From assembly GCF_018448885.1 (NCBI RefSeq), contig NZ_RCWB01000020.1:1-64000 (forward strand): 64,000 bases of DNA, written 5' to 3'. Position 1 is the first letter of the stretch. Each line of letters starts with the position of its first letter. Shown piece by piece: positions 1 through 8,301 of this stretch. Source of the DNA: Photorhabdus caribbeanensis. GTDB lineage: Bacteria; Pseudomonadota; Gammaproteobacteria; Enterobacterales; Enterobacteriaceae. The position numbers and the translations under genes are program-made. The notes under the pieces were generated by a model, which was not told the DNA's origin, did not search any database, and saw only the letters and a list, made by a program, of their open reading frames with translations.

Positions 1-790
1 AGCAACAGGATGTCACCACCCTGAGCCGGGATACCGACCACGCCAATAATGCTCTCAGTCCTATCTTTGACAAAGAGAAAGAGCAGCAACGGCTGAAACA
101 GGCCCAACTGATTGGCGAAATCAGTGCACAGGTGATTGATATCGCCAGTACCGAAGGGGCAATTATCGCCACCAAAGCAGCCCACGCTAAACTAGAGAAC
201 ATCAGTGACCCGGATAGAGAAGCGGCCCGAAAGAAACTGGAAAACGCAGGCAAAACTAACATTACGCCTGAGCAAATTAAAGACCAGATTTACAAAACCG
301 CCTATAACCAGGCATTGAATGAGTCCGGTCTTGGCACCGGAGGGAAATACCACACCGCTTTACAGGCGGCTACCGCAGCTATTCAGGGATTAGCAGGGGG
401 GAATATTGGTCAGGCGCTGGCAGGCGGCGCTTCCCCTTACCTGGCCGGGGTGATTAAAGACCTGACTACCGACCCAAAAACTCATCAAGTCGATGTCGTC
501 ACCAATACCCTGGCCCATGCCATTCTGGGGGCAGTGGCCGCCGAAGTCAGTGGTAACAATGCGCTGGCGGGGGCAGCAGGAGCGGCGGGCGGTGAACTGG
601 CCGCACGAGAACTGATGAAGCATATTCATGGTGAGAATGTTAAAGTCAGCGACTTAAGTGAAGAGGAAAAACAGACCATCAGCACCCTTTCCACTCTGGC
701 GGCAGGACTGGCAGGCGGCATTGCCGGTGACTCCACCGGCAGCGCCGTCACCGGGGCCCAGGCAGGGAAGAATGCGGTGGAGAATAATTT
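1..790 (+). repeat. Direct repeat, copy 1 (CdiA pre-toxin region)
   Basis: Bases 1-790 match 3388-4172 nearly base for base at a constant offset of about 3384, apart from one 3-base indel near the start and scattered substitutions. Identity collapses immediately after the VENN codons. Two long copies in direct orientation allow the toxin tails to be exchanged by homologous recombination. Confidence 0.9.
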
Positions 791-1853
791 CCTGACTGTC
801 AAAAAGAATGATGCGTTGATCAAAGCCCTTGACGACCAAAAGGCAGGTAAAAACCTCCTGGAAGCTTCACAAAATATCGTCAGACTCACCAATGAAGACA
901 AAGCCAGTAATGTGATGTTAGACAAATATCGCAAAGGTACATTAGATGAGAAAGGAAAACAGGAGCTGTCTGTTTTGCTCAATCAATATGGCTATGAATT
1001 GCAGACAGAATATGGTTTCTCAGGAAAAGAAGCTGCGGCGGCAATTCAGAATTTAGTTAACGGGGGAGCATTTGTTGCAGCTGCCGCAGATGCGAAAGCC
1101 TATAATGAAGCATTAAGCTATCTGAAAACATACAGCGTACATTCAGGACAAGCTGCTCTCGGAACAGATGCATTAACGATATTACCCGGCACACCAGGAA
1201 CACTTATTCGGGGAAGCATTGTTACCGGAGGTTCATATCAGGCAGGTACGGGTATTGGGCAGGTTATTGACGGCAAATATGGTAGTGGCGTAGCAAATAT
1301 GAGTCTGGGTTCACTGGCTATATTTGGAGGTATTGCCGGTAATAAAACCATAACCAAGCCGACAGAAGGAATCGTCTCACCAGATAAACTCACAATTCAG
1401 GAAAGCAGTAGAGTTTTAGATAAAAAAACTCATACCTCCATTCCTAAGGTCACAGCAGAGTTAACTGATAAAGAAACCGGGAAAAAATTTACTGACACTA
1501 ATCAGGGAAATCGGCCAGATTACTATCTTGGTGATCAAAGTCGGCTTACACTGATCAATGGTCGGATACAAGCCAAAATAGAAAAACGGCCTAATAAAGA
1601 TCTCCCTAATAGAAATATGGCAACAGCACATGCCGAGGTTGGAGCTATACAGCAAGCTTATGAGAATGGCTTAACTATGGGCCGAGATATGGAGCTGAAA
1701 GTAACGAGAGATTATATCTGTGGTTACTGTAAGGGAGATATTGCAGCAATGGCTGATAAAGCTGGGCTAAAATCACTCACAATATATGAAGAAAAATCAG
1801 GCAGCACACTATACTGGGTTCCTGGAATGAAATCGATAAAGGAGAAAAATTAA
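1..1853 (+). CDS. CdiA/filamentous haemagglutinin C-terminal part with deaminase-like toxin domain (5' end outside window)
   Basis: The reading frame is open from base 3, so the gene begins upstream of the window; a GTG at 132 is only an internal codon. The first ~260 codons are the conserved pre-toxin region of CdiA-type two-partner-secretion exoproteins, Gly/Ala-rich and ending in the VENN motif at 777-788. Everything after VENN is the variable toxin (about 355 residues). Near the C-terminus it has HAEVGAIQQA followed about 30 residues later by CGYC, the H-A-E plus C-x-x-C zinc signature of the cytidine-deaminase fold used by polymorphic toxins (MafB19/DddA-like group). The predicted activity is deamination of nucleic acid or nucleotides in a contacted bacterium; the substrate is unknown. 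The next gene is an Imm1-type immunity protein, the usual partner of deaminase toxins. Whether this is the full-length cdiA or another orphan cassette cannot be decided from the window. Confidence 0.85.
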   Translation, partial: QQDVTTLSRDTDHANNALSPIFDKEKEQQRLKQAQLIGEISAQVIDIASTEGAIIATKAAHAKLENISDPDREAARKKLENAGKTNITPEQIKDQIYKTAYNQALNESGLGTGGKYHTALQAATAAIQGLAGGNIGQALAGGASPYLAGVIKDLTTDPKTHQVDVVTNTLAHAILGAVAAEVSGNNALAGAAGAAGGELAARELMKHIHGENVKVSDLSEEEKQTISTLSTLAAGLAGGIAGDSTGSAVTGAQAGKNAVENNFLTVKKNDALIKALDDQKAGKNLLEASQNIVRLTNEDKASNVMLDKYRKGTLDEKGKQELSVLLNQYGYELQTEYGFSGKEAAAAIQNLVNGGAFVAAAADAKAYNEALSYLKTYSVHSGQAALGTDALTILPGTPGTLIRGSIVTGGSYQAGTGIGQVIDGKYGSGVANMSLGSLAIFGGIAGNKTITKPTEGIVSPDKLTIQESSRVLDKKTHTSIPKVTAELTDKETGKKFTDTNQGNRPDYYLGDQSRLTLINGRIQAKIEKRPNKDLPNRNMATAHAEVGAIQQAYENGLTMGRDMELKVTRDYICGYCKGDIAAMADKAGLKSLTIYEEKSGSTLYWVPGMKSIKEKN

Positions 1854-1854
1854 A

Positions 1855-2226
1855 ATGAATTTTTCTATCAAGTGGATCTTAAATGGGAGAGGGGGAAAAA
1901 CAAAATTTCCTATTTGGCTGGATATCGAGAAGATTCTATTAAATTTAAAAGATAAATCAGGAGTATTAGTATTAAGTGTCATCAATAATGAAACTGAGTT
2001 ACAGGTAAGAACTGAAGAAGGAGACTATTTGCTCACATTAGGTGAAATAGTGGAAGATGAATATAATGTTCGTTCTTATTGGGACCCAGAAGGACTAGAT
2101 CAAAAAATTAATATCTTAGGTGATTATTGGCCAGCTCGCCAACTCACAAAAGATTTCGATTTTGTTGTCAAAGTATTCAAAGAATTTTTTGATACTGGCA
2201 ATGTATCAAAAGAACTTCTAAATTAA
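1855..2226 (+). CDS. Imm1-family immunity protein
   Basis: This 123-residue acidic protein starts one base after the toxin stop codon, so the two are translationally coupled. It has the alternating beta pattern and the late ILGDYWPARQLT segment, with its conserved Trp, that I associate with Imm1 immunity proteins. Members of that family are classically encoded directly downstream of deaminase-fold toxins in polymorphic toxin loci. It should stay in the cytoplasm and bind its cognate deaminase domain, protecting the producer and its siblings. Base composition is more AT-rich than the shared CdiA region, as expected for an exchangeable toxin/immunity module. Family assignment is by pattern recognition only. 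Confidence 0.7.
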   Translation: MNFSIKWILNGRGGKTKFPIWLDIEKILLNLKDKSGVLVLSVINNETELQVRTEEGDYLLTLGEIVEDEYNVRSYWDPEGLDQKINILGDYWPARQLTKDFDFVVKVFKEFFDTGNVSKELLN

Positions 2227-2232
2227 GTAACC

Positions 2233-2267
2233 AACCCCGGTTATTGCAAAACCGGGGCTATTTTTTC
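2233..2267 (+). terminator. Rho-independent terminator after the first toxin/immunity pair
   Basis: Stem AACCCCGGTT / AACCGGGG with a short loop is followed by a T-rich run (2260-2266). It closes the first cassette just after the immunity stop codon. Confidence 0.85.
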
Positions 2268-2411
2268 CACCCGCATTAATCCGGCAGAATAATGTTAAAT
2301 TAATTCAAATCATTACATGAAACCAAAGCCGCTCTTAGCGGAGTACAGGCTGTCCAGGCAGCCCGTCTGGCCGACGCTAAAGGCGGTAGCGACAAAGCCA
2401 ACAACAATCTG

Positions 2412-4973
2412 GTGGGCGTCAACCTCTCCTACGGCAGCCAGTCCTCCCGGTCAGAGCTGAAACAGCACCAGACTACTCAACAGGGCAGCAGCCTGATGAC
2501 TGGGGATAATCTCACCCTCACCGCTTCCGGCACACCAGACCAGAACGGCGATATCCGCATTCAGGGCGGCCAGTTGCAGGCGGGCAAAGACCTGCAACTC
2601 AATGCCAGCCGGGATATCCAGCTCTCATCCAGCCAGAACACCGAACAGACCACCGGCAAAAACAGCTGTCGCGGCAGCTCACTAGGAGTCGGTTTGACTG
2701 CCGGACCGGGGGGCACGGGTATCAATCTCTCCGCCAGTGTTAACCGCGGCAAAGGCCGTGAAAGCGGCAACGGCGTCAGCCATAATGAAACTACGCTGGA
2801 TGCGGGACAAACCGTCACCCTCAACGCCGGCCGGGATGCCTCGCTCAAAGGCGCTCAGGTCAGCGGCGAACAGATTACCGCCGACGTCAAACGACACCTG
2901 ACGCTCAGCAGCGAGCAGGACAGCAATCGCTACGATATGAAGCAGCAGAACGCCAGTGCCGGTGTCAGTATTACTCTCGGTCCACAACCTAGCGGTTCAT
3001 TGAACCTGAGCGCCAGCCGCGACAAAATCCACAGCAACTTCGACTCCGTACAGGAACAGACCGGGCTGTTTGCCGGTAAAGGCGGCTATCAAGTGAAAGT
3101 GGGTGAACACACCCAGCTTGACGGCGCAGTCATTGCCAGTACCGCAGACAAAGACAAAAACACCCTCGATACCGGCACTCTCGGCTTTGGCGATATCAAA
3201 AACAAAGCGGATTTTAAAACCGAACACCACAGCGTGAGTATCAGCACAGGTGGCTCAGCAGGCGGCATGTTCCTCAGTAATCTGGCGGCCAATACCCTGG
3301 GCGGCGTTAACCGGGAAGGCCATGACCAAAGCACCACTCACGCCGCGGTCAGCGACGGCACCCTGATTATCCGGGATAAAGACAACCAGCAACAGATCAC
3401 CACCCTGAGCCGGGATACCGACCACGCCAATAACGCTCTCAGTCCTATCTTTGACAAAGAGAAAGAGCAGCAACGGCTGAAACAGGCCCAACTGATTGGC
3501 GAAATCAGTGCGCAGGTGATTGATATCGCCAGCACCGAAGGAGCAATTATCGCCACCAAAGCGGCCCACGCTAAACTAGAGAACATCAGTGACCCGGATA
3601 GAGAAGCGGCCCGAAAGAAACTGGAAAACGCAGGCAAAACTAACATTACGCCTGAGCAAATTAAAGACCAGATTTACAAAACCGCCTATAACCAGGCATT
3701 GAATGAGTCCGGTCTTGGCACCGGAGGGAAATACCACACCGCTTTACAGGCGGCTACCGCAGCTATTCAGGGACTCGCGGGCGGAAATATTGGTCAGGCA
3801 CTGGCGGGCGGCGCTTCCCCTTACCTGGCCGGGGTGATTAAAGACCTGACTACCGACCCAAAAACTCATCAAGTCGATGTCGTCACCAATACCCTGGCCC
3901 ATGCCATTCTGGGGGCAGTGGCCGCCGAAGTCAGTGGTAACAATGCGCTGGCGGGTGCGGCAGGAGCAGCGGGCGGTGAACTGGCCGCACGAGAACTGAT
4001 GAAGCATATTCATGGTGAGAATGTTAAAGTCAGCGACTTAAGTGAAGAGGAAAAACAGACCATCAGCACTCTTTCTACCCTGGCGGCAGGACTGGCAGGC
4101 GGCATTGCCGGTGACTCTACCGGCAGCGCCATCACCGGGGCCCAGGCCGGGAAGAATGCGGTTGAGAATAATGCACTAAGTGATATTGTCGAACGTCAGC
4201 TATCTGGCGAATCACAGGCTGATAAATACCAAAAAGCGTTAAAACAAATTGAAGCGGCGGAGGTAGAACTTAAGGTACAGCACTGTGCAGGGCTTAGCTC
4301 TGATGCTTGTTCGGCCAAAATAGATGCCTACCGGGCAGAACTCTTTAAAGGAGCGACATCTTTCGGAATTGACTTCGTTCCGATTGCTGGTGATATCAAG
4401 AGTTTTGCAGAAGCTCAGAGTGCGATAGACTATCTAGCGGCAGTTGTCGGTCTAGTGCCTGTTGCAGGTGATGCCGCAGGCAAAGCCATTAAAGCGGCAG
4501 AAAAAGCCTTAGTAAAAGGGGATGTTACCGAAGCCTCTAAGTTAATTAACAAAGCCAGTGATGAAATCCAGGCTGTTAAGGCGCTCGACGTTGGCTCCTA
4601 TAAGGAATTGAAATCTCGTGCAGTCGTGGGGGATGGACTAGAGCATGATCATATTCCGTCATTTGCAGCACTTAGAAAAGCAAAAGAAAATGAGTTGGGA
4701 AGAAAGCTAACCCCCGCAGAGGAAAAAACTTTATATCAAAATGCAACAGCCGTTGAAATTCCACGGGATGCACATAAAGCCAGCCCGACTTATGGAGGTA
4801 AAAATACTCCAGCTCAAGTCCAGAAAGACGCACAGGATCTTTGTGGTGCTGTATGCCGTGATACCGAAGCTTTGAGACGTAATATGATAGAACGTGGTTA
4901 TGACCCTAAATTAGTTGATGATGCGGTACGACAGATCGTAGAACGTAATCGAAGTAAAGGAGTAATGAAATAA
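2412..4973 (+). CDS. Orphan CdiA C-terminal cassette with putative HNH-like nuclease toxin (N-terminally truncated)
   Basis: CdiA-like coding sequence appears abruptly at about 2319, right after an in-frame stop at 2301, without a start codon, signal peptide or TPS domain. The GTG at 2412 is only the first possible start, and no good ribosome-binding site precedes it. Residues 1-580 are haemagglutinin repeat and pre-toxin sequence; VENN is at 4161-4172. The 270-residue C-terminal part has a hydrophobic entry-type segment (IDFVPIAGDIKSF...GLVPVAGDAAG) and then a terminal domain with EHDHIPS, a later PRDAH and a TYGGKN stretch, resembling HNH/EndoVII-superfamily toxin nucleases; the exact family is uncertain. 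This is the classic layout of a displaced cdiA-CT module that can be swapped onto a full-length cdiA by recombination through the shared repeat. It is probably silent as it stands. Confidence 0.75.
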   Translation: MGVNLSYGSQSSRSELKQHQTTQQGSSLMTGDNLTLTASGTPDQNGDIRIQGGQLQAGKDLQLNASRDIQLSSSQNTEQTTGKNSCRGSSLGVGLTAGPGGTGINLSASVNRGKGRESGNGVSHNETTLDAGQTVTLNAGRDASLKGAQVSGEQITADVKRHLTLSSEQDSNRYDMKQQNASAGVSITLGPQPSGSLNLSASRDKIHSNFDSVQEQTGLFAGKGGYQVKVGEHTQLDGAVIASTADKDKNTLDTGTLGFGDIKNKADFKTEHHSVSISTGGSAGGMFLSNLAANTLGGVNREGHDQSTTHAAVSDGTLIIRDKDNQQQITTLSRDTDHANNALSPIFDKEKEQQRLKQAQLIGEISAQVIDIASTEGAIIATKAAHAKLENISDPDREAARKKLENAGKTNITPEQIKDQIYKTAYNQALNESGLGTGGKYHTALQAATAAIQGLAGGNIGQALAGGASPYLAGVIKDLTTDPKTHQVDVVTNTLAHAILGAVAAEVSGNNALAGAAGAAGGELAARELMKHIHGENVKVSDLSEEEKQTISTLSTLAAGLAGGIAGDSTGSAITGAQAGKNAVENNALSDIVERQLSGESQADKYQKALKQIEAAEVELKVQHCAGLSSDACSAKIDAYRAELFKGATSFGIDFVPIAGDIKSFAEAQSAIDYLAAVVGLVPVAGDAAGKAIKAAEKALVKGDVTEASKLINKASDEIQAVKALDVGSYKELKSRAVVGDGLEHDHIPSFAALRKAKENELGRKLTPAEEKTLYQNATAVEIPRDAHKASPTYGGKNTPAQVQKDAQDLCGAVCRDTEALRRNMIERGYDPKLVDDAVRQIVERNRSKGVMK
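3388..4172 (+). repeat. Direct repeat, copy 2 (CdiA pre-toxin region)
   Basis: Second copy of the repeat described at 1-790. The matched segment ends at VENN, exactly where the unrelated toxin domains start. Confidence 0.9.
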
Positions 4974-5413
4974 TGTTGAAATTACAAGAAATTATAGCTT
5001 TGCTTGGGTGCTCGAAGCTTGATCGTCGTTTTGATTTATTAGCTCAAGAAATTAATGAGATGCCTGATGTTTCCCCTGATATTTTAGGAGAAAGGATTTA
5101 TTATTCTTTTTATAGTTCAGGAATTTTACTTTTGCTAGAGAATAATATTATAGATCAAATTACTTTCTTTATAGAACCTAGTGAAGGCTTTACTGGTTAT
5201 ATCGGCGAGCTACCAGAAGGTATAGAACTAAAGGGAAAAGAGTCCGAATTTATTGAAATCATGGGAACACCAACTTCAAGCGGAGGAGGTAAACCAGATA
5301 TGCTGTTGGGATACATTAATCGATGGATAAAATATGTAAGAAATAATTACGTATTACATATTGAATTCAATAAAAACAACTTCATAAGTAAGCTTTCTCT
5401 AATGCTGAAATAA
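4973..5413 (+). CDS. Cognate immunity protein of the second CDI cassette
   Basis: This 146-residue protein has its ATG overlapping the last base of the toxin stop codon (TAATG), the tight coupling expected for a toxin/immunity pair. It looks like a small soluble alpha/beta protein, with a repeated pattern of aromatic and hydrophobic strands (YYSFYSSGILLLLENNIID, then QITFFIEPSEGF) and no signal peptide or membrane segment. The codons are markedly AT-rich compared with the preceding CdiA sequence. I do not recognise the family. The role as immunity protein is inferred from position alone. Confidence 0.65.
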   Translation: MLKLQEIIALLGCSKLDRRFDLLAQEINEMPDVSPDILGERIYYSFYSSGILLLLENNIIDQITFFIEPSEGFTGYIGELPEGIELKGKESEFIEIMGTPTSSGGGKPDMLLGYINRWIKYVRNNYVLHIEFNKNNFISKLSLMLK

Positions 5414-5431
5414 GATTAATCCCGACTATGT

Positions 5432-5515
5432 GAACCGCCCCCCGAAAGTTGGACACCCAACAAGTAGGGGAAAGTTCTGTATGAAGAAGTACGGGAAGCA
5501 TTCGCTCACATTTAA
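5432..5515 (+). mobile_element. IS3-family (IS150-group-like) insertion sequence remnant
   Basis: A terminal-repeat-like stretch (TGAACCGCCCCCCGAAAGTT, 5432-5451) leads into an ATG at 5481 encoding MKKYGKHSLTFK, which resembles the N-terminus of an IS3-family OrfA. The frame then runs into unrelated haemagglutinin sequence. Only the left end of the element survives. Confidence 0.5.
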
Positions 5516-5680
5516 ATGGGTACCGCTTTATCAAACGTGGTAGAACAAAGCAAACAGCCCAGTAAAGGCTTACTCTCCAAATCCTCCGTCGAAACCCACG
5601 ACGAAGTGCATGAACGCCGCGCACAGAGCACCACGCTCAGTGGCGACCGCGTGACTGTACAGAAGGGATATCCACCCCAG
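5516..5680 (+). pseudogene. Haemagglutinin/CdiA repeat fragment
   Basis: The stretch encodes VVEQSKQPSKGLLSKSS followed by an STTLSGDRVTVQKG segment, a recognisable piece of the FHA/CdiA repeat region (usual form: GLFSKSS ... STLSGDRVTIQAG). It has no start or finish of its own, is fused to the IS3 remnant on the left, and decays into unrelated sequence on the right. It marks a third, destroyed CDI segment downstream of the two cassettes. Confidence 0.6.
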
Positions 5681-5708
5681 CAACGGCAATCACGCCCAAG
5701 GAGAGTTG

Positions 5709-5900
5709 TCAGGTTAACACCGAGATAATATGGTTAAAAATCAGGGGAATATCATTATGAAGTGACGCATTCCCCAACAGACGATCTACACGTTTTATTT
5801 TGTTTTTAACCTGAGTCCGCCCCGGCAAAAATCGCCCGCTCCTAGCCAATGTCAGTGATGCCCCTCTGGTCAACATGGCTGTGGCTTGACGAACAGGCAT
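5709..5900 (-). pseudogene. IS4-family transposase N-terminal remnant
   Basis: On the minus strand this encodes about 60 residues including SGRFLPGRTQVKNKIKRVDR and LLGNASLHNDIPLIF. These match the N-terminal part of IS4-family transposases, which typically read LTSLGRYLPG-KHKIKRVDRLLGN. The catalytic DDE region is missing, so this is a dead fragment. Confidence 0.6.
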
Positions 5901-6009
5901 GGCAGTGATTTCGCTGAAATTATTGGCGCTATCAGTAGATTACATCACGTCATGCCTGCCCCATTTTTTCTGAGTATTCCTCAACGCACGGCGGCGGGGA
6001 GATTAAGTT

Positions 6010-6474
6010 TTATTTGTTTATTCTATGGAATGTATCCGTTCCTGAGTTTATTGATGCCCATTGGTCTTTAATATCATCAGGTCTACTGGTCATCATCCAT
6101 AAGGTAGTAATTTTTTCTGGAAAACTATTTTTGGCCGTTGTTGGCTGCGTTGTTACAATGAAAGGTGAATTTATATCAATTTGACCTACCCATGAAGTTA
6201 TCGCAGCATATTCATCCCAATTCACAAGAAAGACAATGAGGTTTCCACATATGTTCCCTGTGATACTTCCTGTCGTTGAACCTCCTCCGGCGCTTACAGC
6301 GCTAATATATTTACCTGTAAAAAATACGCTTTTATTTGGCTGTATAATTTCTATTGTAGAACCAAGTTCGTTAGCCCATTTTCCTGATATGTCCACATTG
6401 TTATTATCTATGTTATCTAAGCCGATCATTCCCTTTGTCGCGACAGATTTTCTAATTATTTCTTCAAGTAACAT
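6010..6474 (-). CDS. Avidin/streptavidin-family biotin-binding protein
   Basis: This 154-residue protein starts at ATG 6474 with a GGAG-type ribosome-binding site. From residue 31 it aligns by eye with streptavidin: GKWANELGST (streptavidin GTWYNQLGST), GKYISAV (GTYESAV), LVNWDE, ITSWVGQI (TTWSGQY), ITTLWMMTS (INTQWLLTS), DQWASI (NAWKST) and GTDTF (GHDTF). Nearly all biotin contacts are kept: N35, S39, Y56, S58, W86, T93, W95, W126, W139 and D147. The residue matching streptavidin S88 is Ala, and L110 becomes Met. Most avidins are secreted, but this one starts with MLLEEIIRKSVATKGM, not a signal peptide, so it may stay in the cytoplasm or leave by another route. Expected role: tight biotin sequestration, perhaps antimicrobial or anti-insect/nematode. 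It stands alone among transposon debris, suggesting transfer. Confidence 0.88.
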   Translation of the reverse strand: MLLEEIIRKSVATKGMIGLDNIDNNNVDISGKWANELGSTIEIIQPNKSVFFTGKYISAVSAGGGSTTGSITGNICGNLIVFLVNWDEYAAITSWVGQIDINSPFIVTTQPTTAKNSFPEKITTLWMMTSRPDDIKDQWASINSGTDTFHRINK

Positions 6475-7491
6475 AGGTCCTCTCCACTAAGTATGATTGA
6501 ACTTTTTTTGGTGTCTTAATGACAATTATAAGTATAATTCATATCTTTTATCTTTCGTGTTGTTTTGTTGAAGAAAATTAACTTGCTGATATATATGAAT
6601 TTATAATCCAATGACACGCTGATAAATATATATTATGTAGAGTAATTTATTATAGAAATAATGGCAAAATGGTTTTATTTAATTAGAAAATTATTTTCTT
6701 CCATAGTCGGAATGAAACATTGATTTTTTTAGCGATTAAATATGTCTCACCACATAAAAAATAATAAAAAATCACTCTTTTTAATCTAAAAATAGTTTTA
6801 TGAATTTATTACCTTAGTTTATTGTTTTAATATCTTTGAATATGATGTGCGTTAATTGATTTTAATCCTAGATCACATTAAAGACATAAAAAGCAGCATA
6901 GTTTAAATCAAATCGTAGTCTAGACTGATTAAAACAATATAAAGCCGTTTAATCCAGCGTATTTTACAGCTTTACATAACAAATGAAAAACAATAACACC
7001 GCAATTAACTAAACTTGTATTCTGCTAAATCATTCACTTGAACTTTTTTATTACCGATTATTTAACTGGTTTATGGCAAAGTTTATACCATTTAAAAACG
7101 TTATTAAAGTCGGTTCCTTTGGAAAAACAGATTGTTTGATTAAATTATTCATATGTTTATCTACCTTTTTTCCAGGAATATGAATATTAACAAAACCCAT
7201 TTCTTCTTATTTTTCACTAAAAGATTTATGATGGGCAGGTTTTAAACTACTATTAAAAGTCATTTTTTAATCTCCGGTTTTAATCGGCATAAAGTTTTAA
7301 CCGTTATTTTTATAGCTTATGACAATGAGAAAACATCTAACTTTCAGTTCATTAAAAAACTTTCCCTGTCGTGCTGATTTCTTTTTAACTTTCCGTTAAT
7401 GGTTAATGGGCTTCGATTAAATGTCATTAACTGCTCTGCTAAAAAGTGGCATTTATTATGTGAATCCAAGTGTATATAAAAATTTAAAGAT
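6475..7491. other. AT-rich intergenic stretch with no convincing gene
   Basis: The stretch is about 75% A+T and contains the promoter and leader of the avidin-like gene at its left end. A minus-strand frame of 49 codons at 7051-7200 (MGFVNIHIPGKKVDKHMNNL...) is open, but it lacks recognisable homology. I see no RNA gene here. Part of the region is likely decayed coding sequence. Confidence 0.5.
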
Positions 7492-7719
7492 GTGGTAAAA
7501 ACCACAGCATCTTTTTTTAATATCGAATATGACTTTTCATTAATACAAACAGTAAGTAAAGAGGCTAAGAAAGTGATTAAAGAAAATTCTAAAATCATCT
7601 TATTACCAGAAGATAAGAAGTTAATCCTCGATCTATTGAATAATCCTCCAAGTCCTAATGATAAATTAAAAGCTGCTGATAAACATTTGACTAATAGTAC
7701 ACACGAATTTAATGAATAA
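7492..7719 (+). pseudogene. TacA-like (DUF1778) antitoxin remnant
   Basis: The readable 75 codons encode SKEAKKVIKENSKIILLPED followed by an ILDLLNNPPSPNDKLKAAD stretch. This matches the C-terminal, toxin-binding half of DUF1778/TacA antitoxins (A...VI-E---I-L---D----L--LLNPP-PN-KL-AA). The N-terminal ribbon-helix-helix DNA-binding part cannot be found upstream, and no GNAT acetyltransferase toxin follows. It is probably a degraded antitoxin, although a truncated solitary protein cannot be excluded. Confidence 0.55.
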
Positions 7720-7932
7720 TGCCAAACATCACGGCCGCAACGCTGAAACCGAAGCGAGTTCCATTCTGGAAGAATCGTAAAAGTCGAAAGCCGGATCAAG
7801 TTAGGATCGGTGCTCGCTGAGATTGGCCACCACACGAAATTGACCGATAAGGAGCTCACAGCCATTGAACAGATGCGTGATAAAGCACCTGACAAGCCGA
7901 TAAGTTTTGAATGACCATACTGGATAGTGACT
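7720..7932 (+). pseudogene. Frameshifted FitA/StbC-like antitoxin, plus the first codons of its VapC/FitB toxin
   Basis: One frame gives AKHHGRNAETEASSILEES then a stop; after a frame change the sequence continues KLGSVLAEIGHHTKLTDKEL and ends APDKPISFE-stop at 7914. Together this is a FitA-type Arc-like antitoxin (GRSAEAE-R-IL, then a PISFE-type end). A coupled ATGA at 7911 then starts MTILDSD, the beginning of a PIN-domain VapC/FitB toxin (MIILDTN), which is lost after about seven codons. So the whole toxin-antitoxin pair is dead. Confidence 0.55.
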
Positions 7933-7984
7933 GCTCCCCGCCGTAAAAAACGGCGAGGCTACCCGCTAATGGACGGCCGTCAGA

Positions 7985-8140
7985 CGTAATCGGGCCTTGC
8001 CGCGGTTAGCGGTTTTCTTTTGCTGTATGACCACAACCAACGCATTTCTGGCTGGTATACGCTGGTGGGACAGCTATCACCTGACCACCCCGTGTATTCA
8101 AGCTGGCGGCGCATTTCAGCCCTGATCCAGTGACGTTGTG
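7985..8140 (-). pseudogene. TnpB (IS200/IS605-family OrfB) C-terminal remnant
   Basis: The minus strand encodes GGQVIAVPPAYTSQKCVGCG followed by HTAKENR, the zinc-ribbon end of TnpB (VPPAYTSQ-C--CGH---NR). Before it, in another frame, is EMRRQLEYTG, also TnpB-like. Frameshifts and missing N-terminal RuvC motifs show that it is inactive. The rest of 7933-8301 holds no gene; the fragment borders the helicase operon and may mark the island edge. Confidence 0.65.
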
Positions 8141-8301
8141 AAACACTCTACAGGGCTAACGTCCCGCCGAAATCCCTCTCCCACTTTATGTCGGCGGGAG
8201 TAGCCTTTCGAAGGGAAAGATAGCACCGTGACTTTTAGCATAGCCTCGGTGCCGCCGGTGTAATCCTTCCGCTTTTTCGGAGAAAATCTTTTAATTTCCA
8301 C

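Noticed and set aside
626-982. Several 60-120 codon minus-strand frames inside the CdiA cassettes (also at 2561-3646)
   Set aside because: They are antisense shadows of the GC-rich CdiA sequence, without ribosome-binding sites or recognisable products.
7051-7200. 49-codon minus-strand frame MGFVNIHIPGKKVDKHMNNL...
   Set aside because: Open and with a good start, but too short and without homology that I recognise; mentioned only in the intergenic entry.
7344-7895. A 183-codon minus-strand frame
   Set aside because: It lies antisense to the TacA-like and FitA-like remnants, which are recognisable; the minus-strand product resembles nothing.
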